In this document: piece by piece, positions 1 through 5,241 of the stretch
Numbering within the stretch: the first letter of the stretch is position 1
Layout: each line of letters opens with the position of its first letter
Assembly: GCA_003157225.1 (NCBI GenBank)
Contig: PMIZ01000410.1
Coordinates: 425-6,835 of the forward strand
Reading direction: 5' to 3'
DNA: 6,411 nt
From: Actinomycetota bacterium
GTDB lineage: Bacteria > Actinomycetota > Thermoleophilia > RBG-16-64-13
The notes under the pieces: model-generated
What the model saw: only the letters and a program-made list of their open reading frames with translations
Database searches by the model: none
What the model was told of the DNA's origin: nothing
Program-made: the position numbers and the translations under genes

Positions 1-321
1 GAGATGAAGCACGCCGAGAAGCTCATCGGCAGGATCCTTTTCCTGGAGGGTAGACCGACGGTGAGCGTCCTTGAGAAGATGTCGATCGGCGCGGATGTCC
101 CCCTTCAGCTCGCCGGAGACCACTCGCTCGAGATGGTGGCCATCAAGGCATACAACGCCGCAATCAAGCAGGCCGGCGAGGTCGGCGACTTCGCCACTCG
201 GGAGATTCTCGAGCATATCCTCCAGGATGAGGACAGGCATATCGACGACATCGAGGAGCTGCAGGACCAGATCGGACAAATGACGCTTCCCATCTTTCTC
301 TCCACCCAGGTCAGCGGGTAG
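1..321 (+). CDS. bfr: Bacterioferritin, C-terminal part (5' end outside window)
   Basis: Iron-storage protein of the ferritin superfamily. In this family 24 subunits form a hollow cytoplasmic shell that oxidises Fe(II) at a dinuclear centre and stores it as ferric mineral, with haem between subunit pairs. The reading frame is open from base 1, and the first codons give E-M-K-H, the bacterioferritin helix-B motif. By recall of the E. coli protein these correspond to Glu51 and His54 (ferroxidase ligands) and Met52 (haem ligand). Numbering from that Met as residue 1, the other expected ferroxidase ligands fall at the right spacing: Glu43 in SLEM, and Glu76 and His79 in DEDRH. The signature ILFLEG is also present. 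The ATG at base 4 is therefore internal and not the start; about 50 residues lie upstream. The C-terminus has the usual length. No gene follows within 200 bases. The identification is secure. Confidence 0.95.
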   Translation, partial: EMKHAEKLIGRILFLEGRPTVSVLEKMSIGADVPLQLAGDHSLEMVAIKAYNAAIKQAGEVGDFATREILEHILQDEDRHIDDIEELQDQIGQMTLPIFLSTQVSG

Positions 322-544
322 GGATCAGTGCTCAGCGGACGACGTGCGGGTCCTCTTGCGTGTGCAAGGCGGCTGAGGAATTCGACCGGAGATCCGCCTT
401 ACCCGGCCACGAGGCTAACGCGTCAAACTGGGGACGACCGACCTGCCGGCGGCCCACGCGGAGGCTTTCGCGATCCGCTGTGGAATAGCTTGGGGAGCGA
501 AGAACACCGCCGGCGAAAGTCAGTCCAAACAGGGGGCAGCAAGC
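322..544. other. Spacer between bacterioferritin and the metal-transporter operon
   Basis: A 223-base spacer. I see no strong hairpin with a T-tract and no clear -35/-10 pair. The operon promoter presumably lies here, but I cannot place it. A frame open through 328-609 overlaps the next gene out of frame and has an arginine- and glycine-rich composition unlike a real protein, so I leave it out. Confidence 0.5.
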
Positions 545-1120
545 GTGGCGAATTCGGACCCGGTGGGCCGGGATCCACTTGGCGAAAAGGTAAGAGCCTG
601 GTGGCTTGAGGTCTTGTCGGGTGAGCCGGGTCGCGACCATCCCATCTACGGTCCGAACCTTCGTGCCAACCTGAGCGGGGATGTCCTTGAGGTCTCCGGT
701 CTAGTCGAGTCAAAGGATGCAGAGGAGAAGCTGAGAACCGAGATCCTGACGCTCGACGAAGGCGGCATCTGCCAAGTCCGCTTCAAGGTGAAGGTGGTCG
801 AGCCCCACGGTGATCGCGGGGTCCTCAAGCAGACGATCATGGCCTTCTTTACCAATGCGCAGCAGACCCGCATGGCGGAGAGGTACTTGGAGGGCCATCC
901 CGGCGTCACGCCCACTCGCGTAGAAGTCCTCGATGAGGAATCGGTGGTGCCCGTCCTGAAGGAGTTGGCCAACGAGTGGCGACGAGAATTGGCTGACGGG
1001 TTTAGGAAGGGCAAGAGTCTTCTTCTGGTCGAGGTAGACGAAGTCGAGGCCTTCCGGGCCATAGAGCTTCTAGACGACACGAAGGGCGTCGAGATACTGG
1101 TCCTCCCGCCGACGGTTTAG
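545..1120 (+). CDS. BON-like domain protein, first gene of the metal-transporter operon
   Basis: A 191-residue, probably cytoplasmic protein of unknown function, with no signal peptide or membrane segment. The GTG start at 545 is chosen because AGGGGG (531-536) lies 8 bases upstream. Residues about 38-86 read as a strand-helix-strand unit (LSGDVLEVSGLVES, then a charged helix, then QVRFKVKVV) that resembles a BON domain, a fold associated with ligand or membrane binding. This is by pattern only. Residues about 95-130 (MAFFTNAQQTRMAERYLEG and on) and 158-188 (SLLLVEVDEVEAFRAIELL, then GVEILVLPP) look like two further alpha/beta segments. The C-terminal one has the hydrophobic strand-helix-strand pattern of small regulatory domains. 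The stop is 21 bases before the transporter start, so the two are very probably co-transcribed. I infer a regulatory or accessory role for the transporter; nothing catalytic is visible. Confidence 0.8.
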   Translation: MANSDPVGRDPLGEKVRAWWLEVLSGEPGRDHPIYGPNLRANLSGDVLEVSGLVESKDAEEKLRTEILTLDEGGICQVRFKVKVVEPHGDRGVLKQTIMAFFTNAQQTRMAERYLEGHPGVTPTRVEVLDEESVVPVLKELANEWRRELADGFRKGKSLLLVEVDEVEAFRAIELLDDTKGVEILVLPPTV

Positions 1121-1141
1121 CGTGAGGGACCCCTGAAAACA

Positions 1142-2446
1142 GTGAAAGCGAAAGAAACCGCCACTCCCGCAGAATTGCCGGCCGAGTCGGCGCTGGAGGC
1201 CGTCGCCACGCGGCGCAAGCTGCATCCTCGTGAAGCGCTTAAGGCTCTCGGCCTCGGGGTCATCACTGGAGCCGCCGACAACGATCCGGCCGGTATCACC
1301 ACCTATTCCGTGGTCGGGGCGAGCGTGGGATTCACGCAGAACTGGCTGCTCGTCCTCTCGACACCCCTGGTCATATTCGTGCAACTGATGGCGGCTAAGG
1401 TGGGGATCGTCACAAAGACTGACCTGGCCGGAGCCATCCGCATCCACTACGGTAGAGCGGTGGCCATGCCCGCCGTGCTCCTCACCGTGGTGGCGAACGT
1501 CATCGGCATAGGCGCAGATCTCGTTGCTATAGCCGTGGCTCTTCAACTCATCACCGGGGTCCGTCTCCTCTACTTCGTGGTCCCCGTGGCCGCGGCCTTG
1601 GGCTATGTCACCATCTTTTTCGACTACAAGCGGCTCTCCCGCTATCTACTCTGGGTAGTGCTGGCTTTTGTGAGTTATGCGATCGCCGCGTTTCTTGCTC
1701 GTCCAAACTGGGTCCAGGTCTTCCACCAGACGTTCGTTCCCCACCTACAGCTCACCTCCACCTATTGGTTCGGCGCGGTCGGCCTCCTGGGGACGACCAT
1801 CACCCCCTTTCTCTTCTTCTGGCAGACGAGCGGGGAGATCGAGGAAAGGCGGGGCGTGCAGGCTCTCACCAGAAGCCAATTCGGGAACGCCGTCGGCCTC
1901 ATCACTTCGAACGTGGCCGCCTTCTTCATCATCGTGGCCACCGGGTCGGTTCTTTTCAAGCATGGGGTGCACATCGCTACAGCCGCCGACGCCGCCAAGG
2001 CCCTGGAGCCCTTCGCCGGTCCTGCGGCCAAGTACCTCTTCGCCATAGGCATCATCGGATCAGGGTTCATAGCGGTCCCCGTGCTCGCCGCCTCGACGGC
2101 GTACTCGGTGGCGGGGCTGTTCGGGTGGCGAAGAGGGCTGGCCCGCCAGACCCGGAACGCCCCTCATTTCTATCTGGTCTTGGGCATCGGGTTTCTTCTC
2201 GGCATGGAACTCGCGGTCGCCGGCGTGGACCCTATCAAAGCGCTGTTCTACTCCCAGGTCCTCGATGGACTCATCGCGCCTGGGCTTATTGTGATCCTGC
2301 TTCTCTTGACTTCCTCTCGGAAGGTGATGGGGGATTTCGTCAACGGCGCTCTCACCAAGTTCTGGGGTTGGGCGGCAGTTGCCGTCATGGCCGGCGCGGA
2401 TGTCGCTCTGATCTACCAGCTGGCCACGACGGGTTTACCAAAGTAG
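1142..2446 (+). CDS. Nramp-related divalent metal cation transporter
   Basis: A 434-residue polytopic inner-membrane protein of the Nramp (SLC11-like, LeuT-fold) superfamily, expected to move divalent cations, often with protons. About 11 hydrophobic segments follow a soluble N-terminal tail of about 33 residues. TM1 carries D-N-D-P-A-G-I (residues 46-52). The metal-binding Asp of the classical DPGN motif is kept (Asp48), but PGN is replaced by PAG. TM6 carries T-T-I-T-P-F (218-223) followed by LFFWQTS, where classical Nramps have MPH, so the soft Met ligand is Thr221. The acidic stretch GEIEE after TM6 matches the divergent bacterial branch annotated as Nramp-family or Mn/Fe transporters, whose members carry TISPYLFFWQAS-like motifs. 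Losing the Met suggests a substrate preference unlike that of Mn/Fe Nramps, possibly including Mg; this is inference. The GTG start at 1142 has GAGGGA (1124-1129) 12 bases upstream, which is long but is the only plausible start. It forms an operon with the BON-like gene. Confidence 0.92.
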   Translation: MKAKETATPAELPAESALEAVATRRKLHPREALKALGLGVITGAADNDPAGITTYSVVGASVGFTQNWLLVLSTPLVIFVQLMAAKVGIVTKTDLAGAIRIHYGRAVAMPAVLLTVVANVIGIGADLVAIAVALQLITGVRLLYFVVPVAAALGYVTIFFDYKRLSRYLLWVVLAFVSYAIAAFLARPNWVQVFHQTFVPHLQLTSTYWFGAVGLLGTTITPFLFFWQTSGEIEERRGVQALTRSQFGNAVGLITSNVAAFFIIVATGSVLFKHGVHIATAADAAKALEPFAGPAAKYLFAIGIIGSGFIAVPVLAASTAYSVAGLFGWRRGLARQTRNAPHFYLVLGIGFLLGMELAVAGVDPIKALFYSQVLDGLIAPGLIVILLLLTSSRKVMGDFVNGALTKFWGWAAVAVMAGADVALIYQLATTGLPK

Positions 2447-2458
2447 CTCGGGAGTCTT

Positions 2459-2504
2459 GTTCGGCCTGCTTCCGGGGGAGTTGAGCCAGCAGCCACCGCC
2501 GAAC
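2459..2504 (+). terminator. Candidate hairpin terminator after the transporter operon
   Basis: Starting 12 bases after the transporter stop, GTTCGGC (2459-2465) pairs with GCCGAAC (2498-2504). Directly inside it CTGCT (2466-2470) pairs with AGCAG (2488-2492). This gives 12 base pairs interrupted by a 5-base bulge, around a 17-base loop. No T-tract follows, so it would be a non-canonical terminator or a 3'-end-protecting stem rather than a classical intrinsic one. Confidence 0.4.
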
Positions 2505-2763
2505 GGCCCGGCGATGCAGCTCACCGACAGGCCGTGGGTCGACCAACCGCCCTCCATCAGCGGGAATCACATCGTCCGGACCCGCCACTCTTCAGGCCGC
2601 CCTATCTTCGTGGCCAGCCACACGCAGTCGTGATGATAGTCGCCTAGGAGAGCCCCTGCGAGTAGGCTCTCGCGGACTAGACCACGTCGCCAATAGCTGC
2701 CGCCTGTCGGGGATGGAGCTGGCGAAAAGTCACCCCAAGCAGCGCCCCAGATAGCGTGAAATG

Positions 2764-2798
2764 TGGGTGGCTGGTTCAAGTCCGGGTCCCGCCACCCA
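2764..2798 (+). other. tRNA T-arm-like tail folded in an 8-base-pair stem-loop
   Basis: GGTTCAAGTCC (2773-2783) is a perfect match to the T-loop (B-box) pattern of tRNAs. It is followed after GGG by TCCCGCC, A and CCC, which is the order of an acceptor 3' strand, a discriminator base and a near-CCA end. The expected 5' acceptor strand (GGCGGGA) and an anticodon arm are not found upstream, and the T-stem has at least one mismatch, so this is not an intact tRNA gene. The outer bases also form a perfect inverted repeat, TGGGTGGC (2764-2771) with GCCACCCA (2791-2798). It could be a tRNA remnant or attachment-site scar, or a chance resemblance. Confidence 0.35.
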
Positions 2799-2867
2799 AA
2801 GTTCCTGCTAATAGCAATGCGTTGTCTTCGTGTAGCTTTGGCGCAAGCCCGTTTGAGCCAACATTCA

Positions 2868-2895
2868 GCCAACGAACCATGTGTCCTTCGTTGGC
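2868..2895. repeat. 9-base-pair perfect inverted repeat
   Basis: GCCAACGAA (2868-2876) and TTCGTTGGC (2887-2895) are perfect reverse complements around a 10-base loop. No T-tract follows. It lies about 185 bases upstream of the flavin reductase start. It could be an operator, an RNA hairpin or the end of a small transcript; nothing else identifies it. Confidence 0.45.
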
Positions 2896-2981
2896 ACCTG
2901 CCGGCGCGGGATGTCCTCCAAGGGCATTTCTTTGCTGGTGTTCGCTCCCCACATCGCCTGGGCGACGCCTTGATACGACAT

Positions 2982-3015
2982 GGGCTCGACAGGGCGACGG
3001 GCAAGGGGGACGGGG
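2982..3015 (+). other. G-quadruplex-type motif upstream of the flavin reductase
   Basis: Five runs of three or more G (2982-2984, 2992-2994, 2999-3001, 3005-3009, 3012-3015) are separated by loops of 7, 4, 3 and 2 bases. This satisfies the usual G3+N1-7 definition of a quadruplex-forming sequence on the + strand. It ends 19 bases before the extended -10 candidate, so it would sit over the -35 region of the flavin reductase promoter. The pattern is certain; folding and function are inference, and such motifs occur by chance in G-rich genomes. Confidence 0.5.
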
Positions 3016-3033
3016 AAAGCGAAGGCCTGCGGT

Positions 3034-3042
3034 TGTTATCAT
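3034..3042 (+). promoter_or_regulatory. Extended -10 promoter candidate for the flavin reductase
   Basis: TGT-TATCAT has the TGn extension followed by a hexamer matching TATAAT at five of six positions. It would start transcription near 3049, about 30 bases before the ATG at 3080. There is no recognisable -35 hexamer at 17 bases upstream, where the sequence is G-rich, which is compatible with an extended -10 promoter. Confidence 0.3.
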
Positions 3043-3079
3043 CGAGTCGACACGGTGCCCTCTAACCCGAAGGACGACC

Positions 3080-3649
3080 ATGGACAAGATTGATCTCGGC
3101 TCCCAAGGTTTCCTCTATCCCATGCCGATGACTCTCGTCGGTGCCGACCTTTCGACCGGGCCGAACTTCCTTGCGGCCGCCTGGGTAAGCCGCTGCCAAC
3201 CGAACCCGCCTCGTCTCATGGCGGCACTAGGCAAAGTCCACGCTACCAATACGGGTATCCGCGAGCGTGGGGAGTTCAGCGTCTGCATCCCCAGCGTGGA
3301 CCAGGTGGCAGTGACGGACTGGTGCGGTCTCAATTCGGCTAGTCGGGGCGCGGACAAGGCCTCCCCGTTCACCCTCTTTCGCGGGTCTCTTGAACATGCA
3401 CCGATGATCACCGAGTGTCCACTCTGCCTAGAATGCCGCCTCTACCAGACGGTTGACCTCGGAACCCACGAGTTATTCGTGGCTGACATCGTCGGCACCT
3501 GGACGGAAAAACGCTTCCTTATGCCGGACGGGAAACCTGACCTCGCGAAACTGCGCCCCTTCGTGCTGACCATGCCCGACAACCGCTACTGGGCCGTGGG
3601 GGAGCATATAGCGGACGCGTGGAGCGTGGGACGGAGACACGGGGCCTAA
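3080..3649 (+). CDS. Flavin reductase family protein (flavoredoxin type)
   Basis: A 189-residue cytoplasmic FMN-binding split-barrel protein. Family members bind FMN and pass electrons from NAD(P)H or ferredoxin-like donors to free flavin or to partner proteins. The architecture follows flavoredoxins throughout. It opens with Y-P-M-P-M-T-L-V-G-A near the N-terminus (13-22), then PNFLAAAWVSRCQPNPP (28-44), where the family binds flavin phosphate and ring. Next come GEFSVCIPS (64-72), T-D-W-C-G (79-83), APMITECPLCLECRL (107-121) and HELFVADIV (130-138), and it ends with the DNRYWAVGE segment (167-175) typical of the family. ATG at 3080 is chosen over upstream in-frame starts because GAAGGA (3069-3074) lies 5 bases before it and homology begins there. 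Cys82, Cys113, Cys116 and Cys119 are notable but are not known redox sites to me. It stands alone, with 122 bases to the next gene. The family is sure; the physiological partner is unknown. Confidence 0.93.
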   Translation: MDKIDLGSQGFLYPMPMTLVGADLSTGPNFLAAAWVSRCQPNPPRLMAALGKVHATNTGIRERGEFSVCIPSVDQVAVTDWCGLNSASRGADKASPFTLFRGSLEHAPMITECPLCLECRLYQTVDLGTHELFVADIVGTWTEKRFLMPDGKPDLAKLRPFVLTMPDNRYWAVGEHIADAWSVGRRHGA

Positions 3650-3760
3650 GAACTCGTTAGCTTGCCCCAGCATGATAATCGGCCCACGGCAAAGCGAGGG
3701 TAGCGCCCCTATCGCGCCACGGCCAGCTGGGTGGGACAATGTGTGCAGTGCCCGCGGCCA

Positions 3761-3767
3761 AAGGAGG
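3761..3767 (+). promoter_or_regulatory. Strong Shine-Dalgarno site deciding the start at 3772
   Basis: AAGGAGG is a near-perfect complement to the 16S 3' end and stands 4 bases before ATG 3772. An in-frame ATG at 3739 has no comparable site, so 3772 is taken as the start. Confidence 0.75.
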
Positions 3768-3771
3768 CGCC

Positions 3772-4032
3772 ATGCAACGTTTCACTCTGACCCTCGAATT
3801 CCCCGATCTGAAGCCTCACCAGTGGATCACCTTGCGGGCCATGGCGGAGAAGTGCCTCCGCGAGGATTCTGAGGGCAGGTCCGGTCTGGATGACGAGGTC
3901 GACGGTTGGGACATGGGCTTCTGGCTCTTCCGCCTCCTCCTTTGCGGCTGTAACGTGATAGATGTGCTCGGCGAGGAGCACACGGTCAAGGCCGGCTTCG
4001 ACTTCGAGGATTTGATCAGGCCCGCTGAGTAG
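3772..4032 (+). CDS. Small acidic protein of unknown function (86 aa)
   Basis: I do not recognise this protein. The strong AAGGAGG at 3761-3767 supports translation from ATG 3772, giving 86 residues; an upstream in-frame ATG at 3739 would give 97. It starts with a probable beta-strand (QRFTLTLEFPDL, 2-13). Then come a helix-like stretch (HQWITLRAMAEKCLRE, 16-31), an acidic linker (EDSEGRSGLDDEVDG, 31-45), an aromatic and leucine-rich segment (WDMGFWLFRLLLCGCNVIDVL, 46-66) and an acidic C-terminal end (GFDFEDLIR, 75-83). There is no signal peptide. The 46-66 segment is hydrophobic but contains charges, so it is more likely a buried helix than a membrane span. Cys58 and Cys60 form a C-G-C pair. 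There is no operon partner: 122 bases separate it from the flavin reductase, and a long spacer follows. Confidence 0.7.
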   Translation: MQRFTLTLEFPDLKPHQWITLRAMAEKCLREDSEGRSGLDDEVDGWDMGFWLFRLLLCGCNVIDVLGEEHTVKAGFDFEDLIRPAE

Positions 4033-4225
4033 GCCCGCGGCAAGTCGGGCAGCGCGGCCGAGACCGAAGCCGGAGCTAGCTGACCGGTTACGCAGAAGCA
4101 CACGGCAGCCCGATCGCGTATGCCACTTTTTCCCATCCTCGATCCTCCTGTCCCTCTAGCCGCCGCAGGTGTGTGGTAGTCACCGCCCGCGCTAAGACCC
4201 TCAGCGACCGAAAAATGGAGGAGAG

Positions 4226-4309
4226 GTGGAGCCCAAGCCGCCTCGCCTGGGGGAGCTGAACCACTTCTGGGCGAGGCGACTCATCAGGCGCGTGTTTGAG
4301 GGGTCCTGA
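4226..4309 (+). CDS. Possible small basic protein (27 aa), GTG start
   Basis: GGAGG (4217-4221) stands 4 bases before a GTG at 4226. From there the frame reads V(M)-E-P-K-P-P-R-L-G-E-L-N-H-F-W-A-R-R-L-I and continues R-R-V-F-E-G-S to a TGA at 4307-4309. The second half would make a basic amphipathic helix (LNHFWARRLIRRVF). The Shine-Dalgarno quality and spacing are the same as for the gene at 3772. Against it: the frame is very short, it contains a 9-base-pair inverted repeat (4239-4247 with 4270-4278) that could instead be an RNA hairpin, and I recognise no homologue. Confidence 0.3.
   Translation: MEPKPPRLGELNHFWARRLIRRVFEGS
4239..4278. repeat. 9-base-pair GC-rich inverted repeat
   Basis: CGCCTCGCC (4239-4247) pairs perfectly with GGCGAGGCG (4270-4278) across a 22-base loop. 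It lies inside the possible 27-codon gene. If transcribed it would form a stable hairpin. There is no T-tract, so it is not a classical terminator. Confidence 0.45.
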
Positions 4310-4333
4310 TTTGGGGCACATCGATGCTACGTG

Positions 4334-4360
4334 TTGGCACTCGCGGGTAGGAAGTGCCAA
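4334..4360. promoter_or_regulatory. CIRCE-like palindrome (candidate HrcA operator)
   Basis: TTGGCACTC (4334-4342), nine bases, then AAGTGCCAA (4352-4360). The established CIRCE element bound by the heat-shock repressor HrcA is TTAGCACTC-N9-GAGTGCTAA. This copy has the exact N9 spacing and matches 15 of the 18 arm positions. Two of the three differences are a compensating pair (A to G and T to C at mirrored positions), so eight base pairs of the palindrome stay perfect. CIRCE normally precedes groES-groEL, dnaK or hrcA; here the next gene is a sigma factor starting about 230 bases downstream. The palindrome is certain and its identity as an HrcA site is inferred. Confidence 0.5.
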
Positions 4361-4571
4361 TCCCCCCAAGCAGCCACCTCGTTCCCTTGTCGGAACAGCC
4401 CACAAACTACCGCAGCGATGAGGACGGTCGATGGATGGCACGATCCCTCCTAAGACCTCGGCTCGGTCCGCGCAGCTGCGCCGACGGGTGAGTGGTCCTA
4501 GCAGAGCCTCAAAGATTCTGCCCTTACAAAGGGTATGGGTCCGAGCCAGGCTTCCCGAGTTGGCAGGCTCC

Positions 4572-4577
4572 GAGGAG
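4572..4577 (+). promoter_or_regulatory. Shine-Dalgarno site favouring the sigma factor start at 4589
   Basis: GAGGAG stands 11 bases before ATG 4589. The other candidate, ATG 4535, has only an AAAGGG ending 2 bases before it, which is too close. The choice of 4589 is therefore likely but not certain. Confidence 0.45.
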
Positions 4578-4588
4578 CGGATTACCGG

Positions 4589-5227
4589 ATGGGCCTAGAC
4601 GACGGCCTGGCAAAGGACCGGGTGGGCGAGCTGTTCGTCCGGGAGTGCGACGTCAACCGGGAGCGGGCACAGGTGCGGAGGGCCTGCCGGGGCGATACCT
4701 CAGCCATCGAAGCTCTCTACCGCACCCACTACGAGCCGGTCTTCCGCTACATCTTCTTTCGGCTGAGATCAACCGTCGCCACCGAAGATGTCACGCACCA
4801 GGTGTTCTTGGGGATGTGCCAAGGTCTGTCTCGCTACCACGATGAGGGCAAGCCTTTCGTTGCCTGGCTCTACGGCATTGCCAAGAAGCAGGTCGCCTAT
4901 CACCAGAAGGGCCAAAGGAGGGCCGCCCTCCCGGTCGAGCTGGAGTCTGGCCAGGAGCTGATAGCAGAGACGGCCGGACCTCATGCCACCCTCGAAGGGC
5001 GAGAGCGTCGGCTGGCCATTGCCGAGGCGCTTCACTCCATACCCGCTCGCCAGAGAGAGGCCATCATCCTTCGCTACATCGTCTCGCTCTCCCTGGCGGA
5101 AACGGCAGCGGCCCTGGGTCGCAGCGAGGGCGCCGTAAAGCAGCTGCAGCTCCGCGGTCTGTCTTCGCTCAGGAATTCTCTTGACTTTGCCAAGGGGTCG
5201 AGATCTCTGTTGAGTTTGACGGATTGA
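4589..5227 (+). CDS. ECF-type RNA polymerase sigma factor
   Basis: A group 4 sigma-70 factor, 212 residues from ATG 4589 (230 if ATG 4535 is used). It should direct RNA polymerase core to a stress or condition-specific regulon. Region 2 spans about 38-111. It has A-I-E-A-L-Y-R-T-H-Y-E-P-V-F-R-Y (39-54), the T-E-D-V-T-H-Q-V-F core-binding and -10 segment (65-73), and FVAWLYGIAKKQVAYHQKGQRR (90-111), the usual end of region 2. A 30-residue linker follows. Region 4 covers about 144-196, with SIPARQREAIILRY (150-163) and a helix-turn-helix SLAETAAALGRSEGAVKQLQLRGLSSLR (168-195) for the -35 element. There is no extra SnoaL or other C-terminal domain. No anti-sigma gene with a zinc-binding HxxxCxxC motif or membrane segment follows, so control may be transcriptional. 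A CIRCE-like site lies about 230 bases upstream. Confidence 0.93.
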   Translation: MGLDDGLAKDRVGELFVRECDVNRERAQVRRACRGDTSAIEALYRTHYEPVFRYIFFRLRSTVATEDVTHQVFLGMCQGLSRYHDEGKPFVAWLYGIAKKQVAYHQKGQRRAALPVELESGQELIAETAGPHATLEGRERRLAIAEALHSIPARQREAIILRYIVSLSLAETAAALGRSEGAVKQLQLRGLSSLRNSLDFAKGSRSLLSLTD

Positions 5228-5241
5228 CGAGCGGGTCAGGC

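Larger units (their letters stand above)
2447..3079. other. Long gene-poor spacer with several inverted repeats
   Basis: A 633-base stretch with no convincing protein gene on either strand. Open frames here are shadows with mixed composition. One on the - strand (2567-3004) contains R-D-P-D-L-N, a peptide that typically arises when the back strand of a tRNA T-arm is translated. The stretch holds a terminator-like hairpin after the transporter (2459-2504), a 7-base-pair inverted repeat (GAGAGCC 2648-2654 with GGCTCTC 2665-2671), a tRNA-tail-like stem-loop (2764-2798), a 9-base-pair hairpin (2868-2895), a G-run cluster (2982-3015) and an extended -10 candidate (3034-3042). Confidence 0.6.
4033..4588. 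other. Long spacer upstream of the sigma factor
   Basis: A 556-base stretch. Right after the preceding stop, GCCCG (4033-4037) and CGGGC (4046-4050) form a short stem that could be a weak terminator. A possible 27-codon gene lies at 4226-4309 and a CIRCE-like palindrome at 4334-4360. ATCAGG (4283-4288) with CCTGAT (4305-4310), and GTTCC (4381-4385) with GGAAC (4392-4396), are further small inverted repeats. I see no convincing sigma-70 or ECF-type promoter pair. The open - strand frame across 4088-4441 has no start signal and no recognisable domain. Confidence 0.55.

Noticed and set aside
328..609. 93-codon + strand frame overlapping the BON-like gene
   Set aside because: It overlaps the better supported gene out of frame and has arginine/glycine-rich composition typical of a GC-rich shadow frame.
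1765..2484. 239-codon + strand frame inside the transporter gene
   Set aside because: It is a +1 shadow of a clear Nramp-related coding sequence and is rich in Arg and Gly with no domain.
2710..2800. Intact tRNA gene ending in the T-arm-like sequence
   Set aside because: No 5' acceptor strand complementary to TCCCGCC, no D-arm and no anticodon stem could be found upstream within normal tRNA length.
2567..3004. 145-codon - strand frame
   Set aside because: It includes R-D-P-D-L-N, which is what the back strand of a tRNA T-arm encodes. The rest is rich in Arg, Ala and Pro with no domain, and it has no ribosome site.
2764..3060. tmRNA gene suggested by the T-arm-like sequence and the phrase GGGCTCGACAGGG
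   Set aside because: The T-arm lies upstream of the other element rather than at the 3' end, no tag-peptide frame is present, and the ends do not pair.
2756..3079. Upstream extension of the flavin reductase reading frame to 2756
   Set aside because: The frame stays open but family similarity begins at the ATG at 3080, which has a GAAGGA site 5 bases before it. The upstream part crosses the tRNA-like hairpin and the promoter candidate.
4033..4050. Short GCCCG/CGGGC stem right after the 86-residue gene as a terminator
   Set aside because: Only five base pairs and no T-tract; too weak to call as a separate feature.
4088..4441. 117-codon - strand frame in the spacer before the sigma factor
   Set aside because: No ribosome site and no recognisable motif; it runs through the CIRCE-like palindrome and other inverted repeats.
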